Of a DNA stretch of 22,835 bases, positions 1-6,235 are shown in pieces. The stretch lies in contig DKPN01000054.1 in NCBI GenBank assembly GCA_002471195.1, positions 1 through 22,835 of the forward strand. The letters are read 5' to 3'. Origin of the DNA: Bacteroides sp. UBA7333. Its GTDB lineage: Bacteria > Bacteroidota > Bacteroidia > Bacteroidales > Bacteroidaceae. The notes under the pieces are model-generated. The model worked only from the letters and a program-made list of their open reading frames with translations. It did no database searches and was not told where the DNA came from. The first letter of the stretch is position 1. Every line of letters begins with the position of its first letter. The position numbers and the translations under genes were made by a program.

Positions 1-294
1 AAAATAATCTTTTATGGCATATGGCGACCCGGCTTTTCCTTTAACTATAGCTGGATGGTCTTGGTGTATATTATATTCGGTGTAGTTTGTTTGGGTAGCA
101 TGTTCAATAATACCCGTATACCATATATGTGTGATACCTAGTTTTTTAATCTCTTTCAGCGTTTTAATATCAAATGCAGATAATTTACCGCAACCATTGG
201 TCAGTATATCACCATTGTTTTTACATTGACAATTGTCATTGCCGAATAGACGAGGAATCACCTGATATATAATTATTTTTTTATCTGTTTTCAT
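1..294 (-). CDS. GH13 alpha-amylase family glycosidase, N-terminal fragment
   Basis: The frame opens with ATG at 294 on the minus strand and runs off the left edge after 98 codons without a stop, so only the N-terminus is present. It has the start of a GH13 (beta/alpha)8 barrel: strand IIIYQVIPRLFG (residues 7-18), then KTLKEIKKLGITHIWYTGIIEH (44-65, the helix and second strand), and KGKAGSPYAIKDYF at the edge, as in Bacteroidales alpha-amylases that hydrolyse alpha-1,4-glucans. No export signal is visible, which suggests a cytoplasmic enzyme. The catalytic Asp and Glu lie beyond the window and cannot be checked. The patatin-like gene ends 29 bases upstream in the same direction, so the two are probably co-transcribed. 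Family assignment is firm; exact substrate is not known. Confidence 0.85.
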   Translation of the reverse strand, partial: MKTDKKIIIYQVIPRLFGNDNCQCKNNGDILTNGCGKLSAFDIKTLKEIKKLGITHIWYTGIIEHATQTNYTEYNIHQDHPAIVKGKAGSPYAIKDYF

Positions 295-323
295 ATTATA
301 TTATAATTGATGCATTTGAATCT

Positions 324-1139
324 TTATTGCAAGAAGTAATTGGCAATACTATCTCTTTTTTCGTCAATCAAACGCTGTATTATTTCTCGTGTTGTGTCAT
401 ATCCCTGTTTGAATATCTCGTCAGCTTTTTCTAGTTCTAAATTACTAAATCCTTTTAGGTTGTATGGTTCTATGAGTAAATCACTTTTTTCGCGTGCAAC
501 CGAAGCGTTCGCCCTAAACATAAAGTGGTATGAGCGCATAGCAATACTAATGATATTCATTTTATATTCATCAGCATGCAAAGGGCAAACATTTATAGAA
601 ACTACCTTATTACATTCTTTGCGAATAGCATCAACGGGCAAATTCATTAATAAGCCACCATCCACATAGTGAGTTCCATTTATTTTTATAGGTTTAAACA
701 TGACAGGCATGCAGCATGAAGCAGCTACACGAATAGCCAAATCGCCTTTATTAAAATGTACAGATCGGCCATGATCAAAGTCGGTAGCCGTAGCAATCAA
801 GGATATTTTTAATTCTTCAAAAGTTCGAGCTCTCAAATTAGTTTTCATAAAATCAATAAGATCTTTCATGTCAAACAAGCCAACACGTGGTATTAGTAAT
901 GTAGTAAGATCTTGAAATTTATGTCCTGAAAAGAAATCTAGTATTTTATAAGGCTCATTACCATCAGCATAAAACACTCCGGCTAAGGCACCTGCACTTA
1001 CTCCTGATATTATATCTGGTTTTATATCATGTTCTAATAATGCTTGAATTGCTCCTAAATGGGCAAAGCCTTTTATAAACCCTCCGCTAAGTGCGTATCC
1101 TATTTGATAAGAGTTTGAATTCGGTTTACTCATATTCAT
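324..1139 (-). CDS. Patatin-like phospholipase (RssA type)
   Basis: A 271-residue protein of the bacterial patatin family, serine lipid acyl hydrolases with a Ser-Asp dyad. The oxyanion-hole region ALSGGFIKGFAHLG (16-29) matches the RssA pattern, the nucleophile elbow is GVSAG (46-50, Ser48), and the second catalytic residue is Asp160 in the DGG motif. No signal peptide or membrane segment is visible, so a cytoplasmic or peripheral-membrane enzyme acting on phospholipid or another acyl ester is likely. Length is typical for a single-domain member. The start is either the ATG at 1139 or the in-frame ATG two codons later. It lies 29 bases ahead of the alpha-amylase fragment. No strong promoter box was found upstream, where about 150 bases separate it from the glyA terminator. 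Substrate unknown. Confidence 0.9.
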   Translation of the reverse strand: MNMSKPNSNSYQIGYALSGGFIKGFAHLGAIQALLEHDIKPDIISGVSAGALAGVFYADGNEPYKILDFFSGHKFQDLTTLLIPRVGLFDMKDLIDFMKTNLRARTFEELKISLIATATDFDHGRSVHFNKGDLAIRVAASCCMPVMFKPIKINGTHYVDGGLLMNLPVDAIRKECNKVVSINVCPLHADEYKMNIISIAMRSYHFMFRANASVAREKSDLLIEPYNLKGFSNLELEKADEIFKQGYDTTREIIQRLIDEKRDSIANYFLQ

Positions 1140-1292
1140 TTTACATTCTGTTTATTGCGAAATTAATAAATTGATTGAAAAGCGTGTTTATATTTCTACA
1201 ATATAACAACTATATGCAAATAGATGTTGAAAGATAATTTAGAATTTTGAGTGAAATGTTTTTTATAGGGTAGTTTTAGGATGAAGAGATAA

Positions 1293-1326
1293 AAATACCC
1301 TGAAAGAAAATTCAATCAGGGTATTT
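1293..1326 (-). terminator. Intrinsic terminator of glyA
   Basis: Arms AAATACCCTGA (1293-1303) and TCAGGGTATTT (1316-1326) pair perfectly over 11 bases with a 12-base loop. Read on the minus strand, the stem is followed by a T-rich run (TTTTTATC). It begins 7 bases after the glyA stop codon. Confidence 0.8.
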
Positions 1327-1332
1327 ATAAGA

Positions 1333-2613
1333 TTATTGTGCAAATATTGGATATTTTTCCATTGTGTCATTTACACGTTTTCGAACACTGGCGATCACCT
1401 CTTCATTATCATGATTTGAGAGAACTGTTTCGATCATCTCTGCAATTTCATGCATTAAATCTTCTTTTGCACCACGAGTAGTGATTGCTGGTGTTCCTAA
1501 GCGAATACCCGATGTTTGAAATGCAGATCTAGAATCGAATGGCACCATGTTTTTATTAACAGTTATATCGGCAGCTACCAAAGCTTTTTCAGCTACTTTG
1601 CCTGTTAAATCAGGGTATTTAGAACGCAAATCAACAAGCATAGAGTGATTGTCAGTACCATTGGATACAATTGTGAATCCTCTTTCGATTAATGCTTGTG
1701 CTAAAACATTTGCATTTTTTTGAACTTGAGCTTGATAGATTTTATATTCGGGTTGTAAACACTCCCAAAAAGCTACTGCTTTAGCTGCAATGACATGTTC
1801 TAATGGGCCGCCTTGAACACCTGGGAATACAGCTGAATCGAGCAATTGAGACATCATTTTCGTCTCTCCTTTAGGTGTTTTTTTGCCCCATGGATTTTCA
1901 AAGTCTTGTCCCATTAAAATAACACCACCTCTAGGGCCACGTAATGTTTTGTGCGTAGTAGATGTTACTATATGAGCATATTTAACAGGGTTATCTAAAA
2001 GACCTGCTGCAATTAGACCTGCCGGATGTGCCATATCGATTAAAAGAATAGCACCTACTTTATCAGCGATCTCACGCATTCTTTTATAATCCCATTCACG
2101 TGAGTAAGCTGATCCACCACCAATTATCATTTTGGGACGTTCGCGAAGAGCAATCTCTTCCATCTGATTGTAATCCACTCTACCAGTTTCTTGGTCTAGA
2201 TTATATTCACAAGGTGTGTAAATTAGCCCTGAAGTATTTACTAGTGATCCATGAGATAAATGTCCGCCGTGTGCTAAATTTAGTCCCATAAATTTATCTC
2301 CTGGATTTAAAACAGCAAGAAATACCGCTGCGTTAGCTTGTGCACCCGAATGAGGTTGAACATTAGCCCATGCAGCACCGAATATTTCTTTTAGACGGTC
2401 AATAGCCAATTGCTCACTCTGATCTACGACTTCACAACCTCCATAATATCTTTTACCCGGATATCCTTCGGCATACTTATTGGTAAGGCATGAACCCATT
2501 GCTTTCATTACTTCATCGCTTACAAAATTTTCTGAAGCAATTAACTCAATACCTTTCAACTGGCGTTGATGCTCTTTTTCGATAATTTCGAAAATTAAAT
2601 CGTCTCTTTTCAT
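1333..2613 (-). CDS. glyA: Serine hydroxymethyltransferase
   Basis: Cytosolic PLP enzyme that interconverts serine plus tetrahydrofolate with glycine plus 5,10-methylenetetrahydrofolate, the main source of one-carbon units. The 426-residue length is normal. Family landmarks are present in order: ELIASENF (23-30), the tyrosine-rich KRYYGG segment (54-59), HSGAQAN (88-94), the PLP-contacting Asp193 in LIDMAHPAG, and the Schiff-base lysine Lys222 in STTHKTLRGPRGG. It is a single-gene unit with its own -7 box 48 bases upstream and a strong hairpin terminator just downstream. The ATG at 2613 gives the standard N-terminus. Nothing unusual. Confidence 0.98.
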   Translation of the reverse strand: MKRDDLIFEIIEKEHQRQLKGIELIASENFVSDEVMKAMGSCLTNKYAEGYPGKRYYGGCEVVDQSEQLAIDRLKEIFGAAWANVQPHSGAQANAAVFLAVLNPGDKFMGLNLAHGGHLSHGSLVNTSGLIYTPCEYNLDQETGRVDYNQMEEIALRERPKMIIGGGSAYSREWDYKRMREIADKVGAILLIDMAHPAGLIAAGLLDNPVKYAHIVTSTTHKTLRGPRGGVILMGQDFENPWGKKTPKGETKMMSQLLDSAVFPGVQGGPLEHVIAAKAVAFWECLQPEYKIYQAQVQKNANVLAQALIERGFTIVSNGTDNHSMLVDLRSKYPDLTGKVAEKALVAADITVNKNMVPFDSRSAFQTSGIRLGTPAITTRGAKEDLMHEIAEMIETVLSNHDNEEVIASVRKRVNDTMEKYPIFAQ

Positions 2614-2660
2614 GTTCTTTAAATGAATTCAATTAATATGAGATTTTTTTATTAAGCGTA

Positions 2661-2668
2661 CAAAGCTA
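2661..2668 (-). promoter_or_regulatory. Candidate Bacteroidetes -7 box for glyA
   Basis: On the minus strand the sequence reads TAGCTTTG, a full match to the TAnnTTTG -7 element of Bacteroidetes sigma-ABfr promoters. It would start transcription about 40 bases before the glyA ATG. No clear TTG -33 element is seen at the usual spacing. Confidence 0.45.
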
Positions 2669-2719
2669 TAAAAAAACACAGATAAATATTATTATTTTTA
2701 ATTATACCTTAAATTACAG

Positions 2720-3445
2720 TTAAAATAAAAAGCCAAAAGAAAAACTTAACACTTGTTCTCGGCGGTGCAATATCATGTTGCTTATTCCAATGCTTCCATC
2801 TGTGTTAATATTATCATAGGTTACTTTTCGAGATATATTGTGCAATCCTTGTTCATATCTAAAATCAAAAAATATTCTTGAAATATTAACACCCACACCA
2901 ACTACCACGCTGACATTAAAAGGATAAAGTTCTTCGTATATACCACGTTGATCGAAATTTTCAAAATTAATTTGACTTAAGCTATTCCATATGCAATATA
3001 GCTTCGGTCCCACAAATAGTGAGAGTCCATAATGGTCTTGTTTTATCACGTTATATCCATATAGCAATGGGATATCGATGCTGCATATCTTAGAGTTTAT
3101 GGCAGCATAATCAGGATCTAAGTCGGGATGTTGAGCACCTAATTTGTCGAATACTATTTCGCATTTATTGACATTGTATGAAATTTCAGGTTGAATAAAA
3201 TGCTTATCAATATTAAAACGAACAAATGTAGAAGCTAAGTAACCTATTTTATAATTGTTTTGAAAATCACTAATGGTCACATCTTTAATTCTAAAAGACG
3301 AAATCAAAAACATAGAAGAATTAAATCCTGCTTTTATCCCGAAGTTCACTTTTCGCTCATTGCGCGATTTATTCTCATTATTAAACGAGAATGCTTGCAC
3401 ATTAATAAATAGTAAAGAGAGAATAAATAAAAGCCTGATTTTCAT
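2720..3445 (-). CDS. Outer membrane beta-barrel protein (PorT/OMP_b-brl_2 type)
   Basis: I place the start at the ATG at 3445, giving 241 residues, because this opens with a signal peptide (MKIRLLFILSLLFINVQAF) and sits 4 bases after the preceding stop; an upstream in-frame ATG at 3478 would bury that signal and overlap the neighbouring gene. The mature part has alternating aromatic/hydrophobic strands typical of a small eight- to ten-stranded outer membrane barrel: FGIKAGFNSSMF near the start, RFNIDKHFIQPEISYNV, a LSLFVGPKLY strand, VSVVVGVGVNISRIFFDFRYEQG, and a terminal strand ending in LSFSFGFLF with a C-terminal phenylalanine. Ligand unknown. It is the last gene of the pyrB-pyrI-flavin reductase unit. 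Confidence 0.8.
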   Translation of the reverse strand: MKIRLLFILSLLFINVQAFSFNNENKSRNERKVNFGIKAGFNSSMFLISSFRIKDVTISDFQNNYKIGYLASTFVRFNIDKHFIQPEISYNVNKCEIVFDKLGAQHPDLDPDYAAINSKICSIDIPLLYGYNVIKQDHYGLSLFVGPKLYCIWNSLSQINFENFDQRGIYEELYPFNVSVVVGVGVNISRIFFDFRYEQGLHNISRKVTYDNINTDGSIGISNMILHRREQVLSFSFGFLF

Positions 3446-3449
3446 ATTA

Positions 3450-4016
3450 TTATTTCTTCTTTTCGATTGACCAGCCAAATTTTCCTATTTTATCACCCAA
3501 CTCATAATAATTTCCATGCACATACACTAAAGGAATTGTTTCGGCTAATTCTAGTTTTCCTGTTTGTTGATTCAAATTATTTTCTTCGGCACGAATGTTA
3601 ACTACATCGGCAATAAACATATCATGCGAGCCTAATGAAACAATTTCTTTGACCTTACACTCAATGCAAAGAGGCGATTCTTCAATAGTGGGAGCATTTA
3701 CTACGGTAGCTTTACCGGGAGTAAGTTTCATCTCTTCGAACTTGTTATACTTTTTTCCCGAGCGAACTCCGCACCAATCTGTAGCAAATGCCATATCTTT
3801 GGTAGTTAAGTTGATAACAAATTCCATATTTTTCTTTAGGATATCATAAGAGTGTCTTTCGGGACGGACAGAGATATAGCACATTGGTGGATTGGTGCAT
3901 ATGGTACCTGTCCAAGCCACGGTAATAATATTGTATTCGTCAGGGCTGCTGCCACAACTAACCAATACCGCCGGAAGTGGATATATTAAAGTGCCCGGTT
4001 TCCAATCTTGTTTCAT
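3450..4016 (-). CDS. Flavin reductase-like domain protein (flavoredoxin family)
   Basis: A 188-residue protein of the FMN-binding split-barrel, flavin reductase-like family. Recognisable features are the N-terminal PGTLIYPLPAVLVSCG strand pair, YNIITVAWTGTICTNPPMCYISVRPERHSYDIL (FMN-phosphate region, about residues 28-60), EFVINL (66-71), and the late FIADVVNIRAEE strand. Related proteins bind FMN and pass electrons between NAD(P)H, flavin or small redox partners; some are flavoredoxins. No signal peptide, so cytoplasmic. It follows pyrI by 18 bases and precedes the barrel gene by 4, so it is probably transcribed with the pyr genes. A role in pyrimidine synthesis is not established; the dihydroorotate step uses flavin, but linking the two is only inference. 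Confidence 0.88.
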   Translation of the reverse strand: MKQDWKPGTLIYPLPAVLVSCGSSPDEYNIITVAWTGTICTNPPMCYISVRPERHSYDILKKNMEFVINLTTKDMAFATDWCGVRSGKKYNKFEEMKLTPGKATVVNAPTIEESPLCIECKVKEIVSLGSHDMFIADVVNIRAEENNLNQQTGKLELAETIPLVYVHGNYYELGDKIGKFGWSIEKKK

Positions 4017-4034
4017 GAAATATTATATTATAAA

Positions 4035-4496
4035 TTAAATAATGGTATATTCTCCTTTACGTTGTTCCTTTTCGCAATATTTGCATTTAAGAATACAATG
4101 CTTTTTATCGATCACATCCATTACAACAGTCATTGGCTCATTATTGGATATGCATTTGGGGTTGGCACATTTAATAAATCCTTTTAATACATTGGGTAAA
4201 TGGACCTCTTTTTTCTCGACTACCTCGTAATCGCGTATAATATTTAATACAATATTGGGAGCAATGATTGCGATTCTATTCACTTCCTCGTCTGTAAAAA
4301 ATTTATCAGCAATTTTAATAATGCCTTTAGTTCCTAGCTTTTTACTTTCTAAATTATGGCCGATTGTAATGTTATTGGTCATATGTTCTAAACCTAAAAG
4401 ACGTATAATTGTAAATACGCTCTCGCTTGGTATATGATCGATAACAGTACCGTTGCATAATGCAGCAACTTGTAGCGCTTGTTTATTTTCACTCAT
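4035..4496 (-). CDS. pyrI: Aspartate carbamoyltransferase regulatory subunit
   Basis: A 153-residue regulatory chain that binds CTP/ATP and assembles with PyrB catalytic trimers to make aspartate transcarbamoylase allosterically controlled. The N-terminal allosteric domain has ALCNGTVIDHIPS (12-24) and the conserved LLGL segment. The C-terminal zinc domain keeps all four ligands: Cys110, Cys115, Cys138 and Cys141 in the C-x4-C...C-x2-C arrangement known from the E. coli protein. Its ATG lies inside the end of pyrB (8-base overlap), consistent with translational coupling and matched subunit production. Confidence 0.97.
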   Translation of the reverse strand: MSENKQALQVAALCNGTVIDHIPSESVFTIIRLLGLEHMTNNITIGHNLESKKLGTKGIIKIADKFFTDEEVNRIAIIAPNIVLNIIRDYEVVEKKEVHLPNVLKGFIKCANPKCISNNEPMTVVMDVIDKKHCILKCKYCEKEQRKGEYTII

Positions 4497-5427
4497 TGTC
4501 TTTTATAATATCTTCTAATGTTATACCTAAAACATCACATAAAATTGCCTCGCGTGCATATAAGCCATTTTGAGCTTGTTGAAAATAATATGCCTGAGGT
4601 GTTTCATCAACATCGTATGCTATTTCATTGACACGAGGTAGGGGATGAAGGATACGCATATTAGGGCGTGCGTTTTCTAACATTTTTGCTCGTAGAATAT
4701 ATATGTTTTTAACACGCTCATATTCCATCAAATCGGTAAAGCGCTCACGTTGCACACGTGTCATATATAAAATATCGGCATTATTAATGACCTCTTCATT
4801 AAAATCGGTTTGCTCTATATATTTTATATTGTGTTGCTCGCAATATATTTTGTATTCTTGCGGCATTTTAAGCTCTTCGGGTGCAATAAAATAAAAGGTT
4901 GGGTTAAAATGGCGCATAGCCATTAATAAGGAGTGAACGGTTCGGCCATATTTTAAATCGCCAACCAGGCAAATATTTAAATTGTCTAATGTTCCCTGTG
5001 TTTTATAGATGGAGTACAAATCAAGCATCGTTTGCGAAGGATGTTGATTAGCGCCATCACCAGCGTTAACTATAGGAATGTTTGTTACTTCACTAGCATA
5101 TCTTGCTGCACCTTCTAAATGATGACGCATAACAATAATGTCGGCATAACTACTCACCATTTTAATCGTATCTTTCAATGTTTCTCCTTTGGCCGAACTT
5201 GTAGCTTTAGGATCACTGAATCCAATAACTTTGGCTCCTAGGCGGTTGGCAGCTGTTTCGAAACTCAGACGGGTACGTGTGGACGGTTCAAAAAAGAGAG
5301 TTGCAACGATACGCCCGTTCAGTAATTGTCTATTGGGGCGTAGTTCAAATTGTTTCGCCATTTCGAGCAGATAAAGGATTTTATCTTTAGAATGCTCGGC
5401 AATGGTTACTAAACTTCTGTTTTCCAT
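4489..5427 (-). CDS. pyrB: Aspartate carbamoyltransferase catalytic subunit
   Basis: Catalyses carbamoyl phosphate + L-aspartate to N-carbamoyl-L-aspartate, the committed step of pyrimidine synthesis in many bacteria. The 312 residues show the carbamoyl-phosphate loop FEPSTRTRLSFE (46-57), the mobile loop SSAKGETL (77-84), MRHHLEG (100-106) in the carbamoyl-phosphate-binding region, GDGANQHPSQTMLDLY (123-138), the second-domain segment CLVGDLKYGRTVHSL, and HPLPRVNEI in the aspartate-binding 240s-loop region. It is the first gene of a four-gene minus-strand unit. A promoter with both elements lies 42-71 bases upstream. No leader peptide or attenuator hairpin was recognised between that promoter and the ATG, so the regulation is unclear. 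Confidence 0.98.
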   Translation of the reverse strand: MENRSLVTIAEHSKDKILYLLEMAKQFELRPNRQLLNGRIVATLFFEPSTRTRLSFETAANRLGAKVIGFSDPKATSSAKGETLKDTIKMVSSYADIIVMRHHLEGAARYASEVTNIPIVNAGDGANQHPSQTMLDLYSIYKTQGTLDNLNICLVGDLKYGRTVHSLLMAMRHFNPTFYFIAPEELKMPQEYKIYCEQHNIKYIEQTDFNEEVINNADILYMTRVQRERFTDLMEYERVKNIYILRAKMLENARPNMRILHPLPRVNEIAYDVDETPQAYYFQQAQNGLYAREAILCDVLGITLEDIIKDNE

Positions 5428-5468
5428 TCTTTTATCTTTTGTGATTTATAGAACTTGTTTTCAGACTG

Positions 5469-5498
5469 TAAATATAGTTACAATATCATTATCGGCAA
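5469..5498 (-). promoter_or_regulatory. Promoter of the pyrB operon
   Basis: On the minus strand, a TTG -33 element (complement of 5496-5498) is followed after exactly 19 bases by TATATTTA (complement of 5469-5476), one mismatch from TAnnTTTG. The spacing is that of Bacteroidetes promoters. Predicted start is about 30-35 bases before the pyrB ATG. Confidence 0.55.
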
Positions 5499-5910
5499 TA
5501 GAATTTTTGTGTTATTTCTCAATATAAAATTGAATTAATTACATCTTTCAATTCACCGATTTTGTCTCCATTTTTATTATTAATAATAAATGAAAGGATA
5601 TAAAGTTTGTTTAAGTGATTGATGATGTTTTTGTTAACAATGGTAGATGAACTAGAAGTTGCAGGCGATTCTCTTTTGATGTTTTTGTCAATAGCCGAAA
5701 AGCGTATTTTTAATTATATATAACATAATTTAAACTTAATAAGATGTGCGAATTTTTAATAAGCAAAGGTGGATAAACACTCAATGACTTACATTATAAA
5801 CTAGAACATTTACATGGATAAATCTTTTACTTTATATCCAATTTTAATAGATTTATAACGTAAATATATAATGAATTATCGCTTATTGTACGTTGATTAA
5901 TACAAAGAAA

Positions 5911-5944
5911 AATGAGTGAAAAAACAAATGCTTTCTCACTCATT
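5911..5944 (-). terminator. Terminator-like hairpin, minus strand
   Basis: Arms AATGAGTGA (5911-5919) and TCACTCATT (5936-5944) pair perfectly over 9 bases. On the minus strand the stem is followed by TTTCTTTG, a T-rich run, while the plus-strand flank is not T-rich. No annotated gene on the minus strand reads into it, so it may end a short non-coding transcript. Confidence 0.5.
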
Positions 5945-5976
5945 GATTAAATGAACCTTATTTATGATTCGTACCG

Positions 5977-5984
5977 TAAAGATA
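5977..5984 (-). promoter_or_regulatory. Possible minus-strand promoter of a short RNA
   Basis: The minus strand reads TATCTTTA here, one mismatch from TAnnTTTG, with a TTG 21 bases further upstream. Transcription from it would run about 65 bases into the hairpin at 5911-5944. Spacing is slightly long and the box imperfect, so this is tentative. Confidence 0.3.
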
Positions 5985-6155
5985 CATTTTTAATGTTATA
6001 TGATGCAACTATTTTGGCTTCGTTTTTACATTTATATTAAGTTTTACCGATTGTTGAAAGCCGGATCTTTATTAAAAACAATTTATAGAGATGCCATATG
6101 TTAAAACGTTTTTGATATAAAATATAAAATCACACTTCGTTTTAATACTTTGATA

Positions 6156-6185
6156 TTGTTGTTCAATGATTATTGCCTATATTTG
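6156..6185 (+). promoter_or_regulatory. Promoter of the PBP1A-HPPK/KdsB-M16 operon
   Basis: TTG at 6156-6158 (with a second TTG at 6159-6161), a spacer of 19 bases, then TATATTTG at 6178-6185, a full match to TAnnTTTG. Transcription would start near 6190. This places the in-frame TTG at 6173 inside the promoter, supporting the ATG at 6236 as the true start of the next gene. Confidence 0.65.
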
Positions 6186-6235
6186 CAATATGGATAGAAA
6201 TATCTAATTTATTTTATTCGAAAAACATTCTGAAA

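Larger units (their letters stand above)
5428..6235. other. AT-rich intergenic region between divergent pyrB and PBP1A operons
   Basis: An 808-base gap with no convincing protein-coding gene. Its ends hold the pyrB promoter (5469-5498) and the PBP1A promoter (6156-6185). In between are a terminator-like hairpin (5911-5944) with a possible minus-strand promoter (5977-5984), a start-less minus-strand open frame (5519-5713), and a 27-codon plus-strand frame from 5640 that I do not believe is a gene. No tRNA or known RNA family was recognised by eye. Confidence 0.6.

Noticed and set aside
3446..3478. Upstream ATG for the outer-membrane barrel gene
   Set aside because: It would put 11 charged residues before a clear signal peptide and overlap the end of the flavin reductase gene.
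5640..5723. 27-codon plus-strand frame beginning MVDELEVAGDSLL
   Set aside because: Very short, no promoter or clear ribosome-binding site, no recognisable family.
5768..5821. Two DnaA-box-like sites (TTATCCACC and TTATCCATG on the minus strand) near an AT-rich stretch, suggesting an origin
   Set aside because: One 8/9 and one 7/9 match are about what chance gives in 800 AT-rich bases on two strands, and no dnaA, dnaN or dense box cluster is nearby.
5928..5944. Short minus-strand frame starting at 5942 over the hairpin (MSEKAFVFSLIFLC)
   Set aside because: Only 38 codons, it coincides with a terminator-like hairpin, and the hydrophobic stretch comes from the T-rich run.
6173..6235. Upstream TTG start for the PBP1A gene, adding 21 residues
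   Set aside because: It overlaps a full -33/-7 promoter, and the ATG at 6236 gives the usual short basic N-terminus before the membrane anchor.
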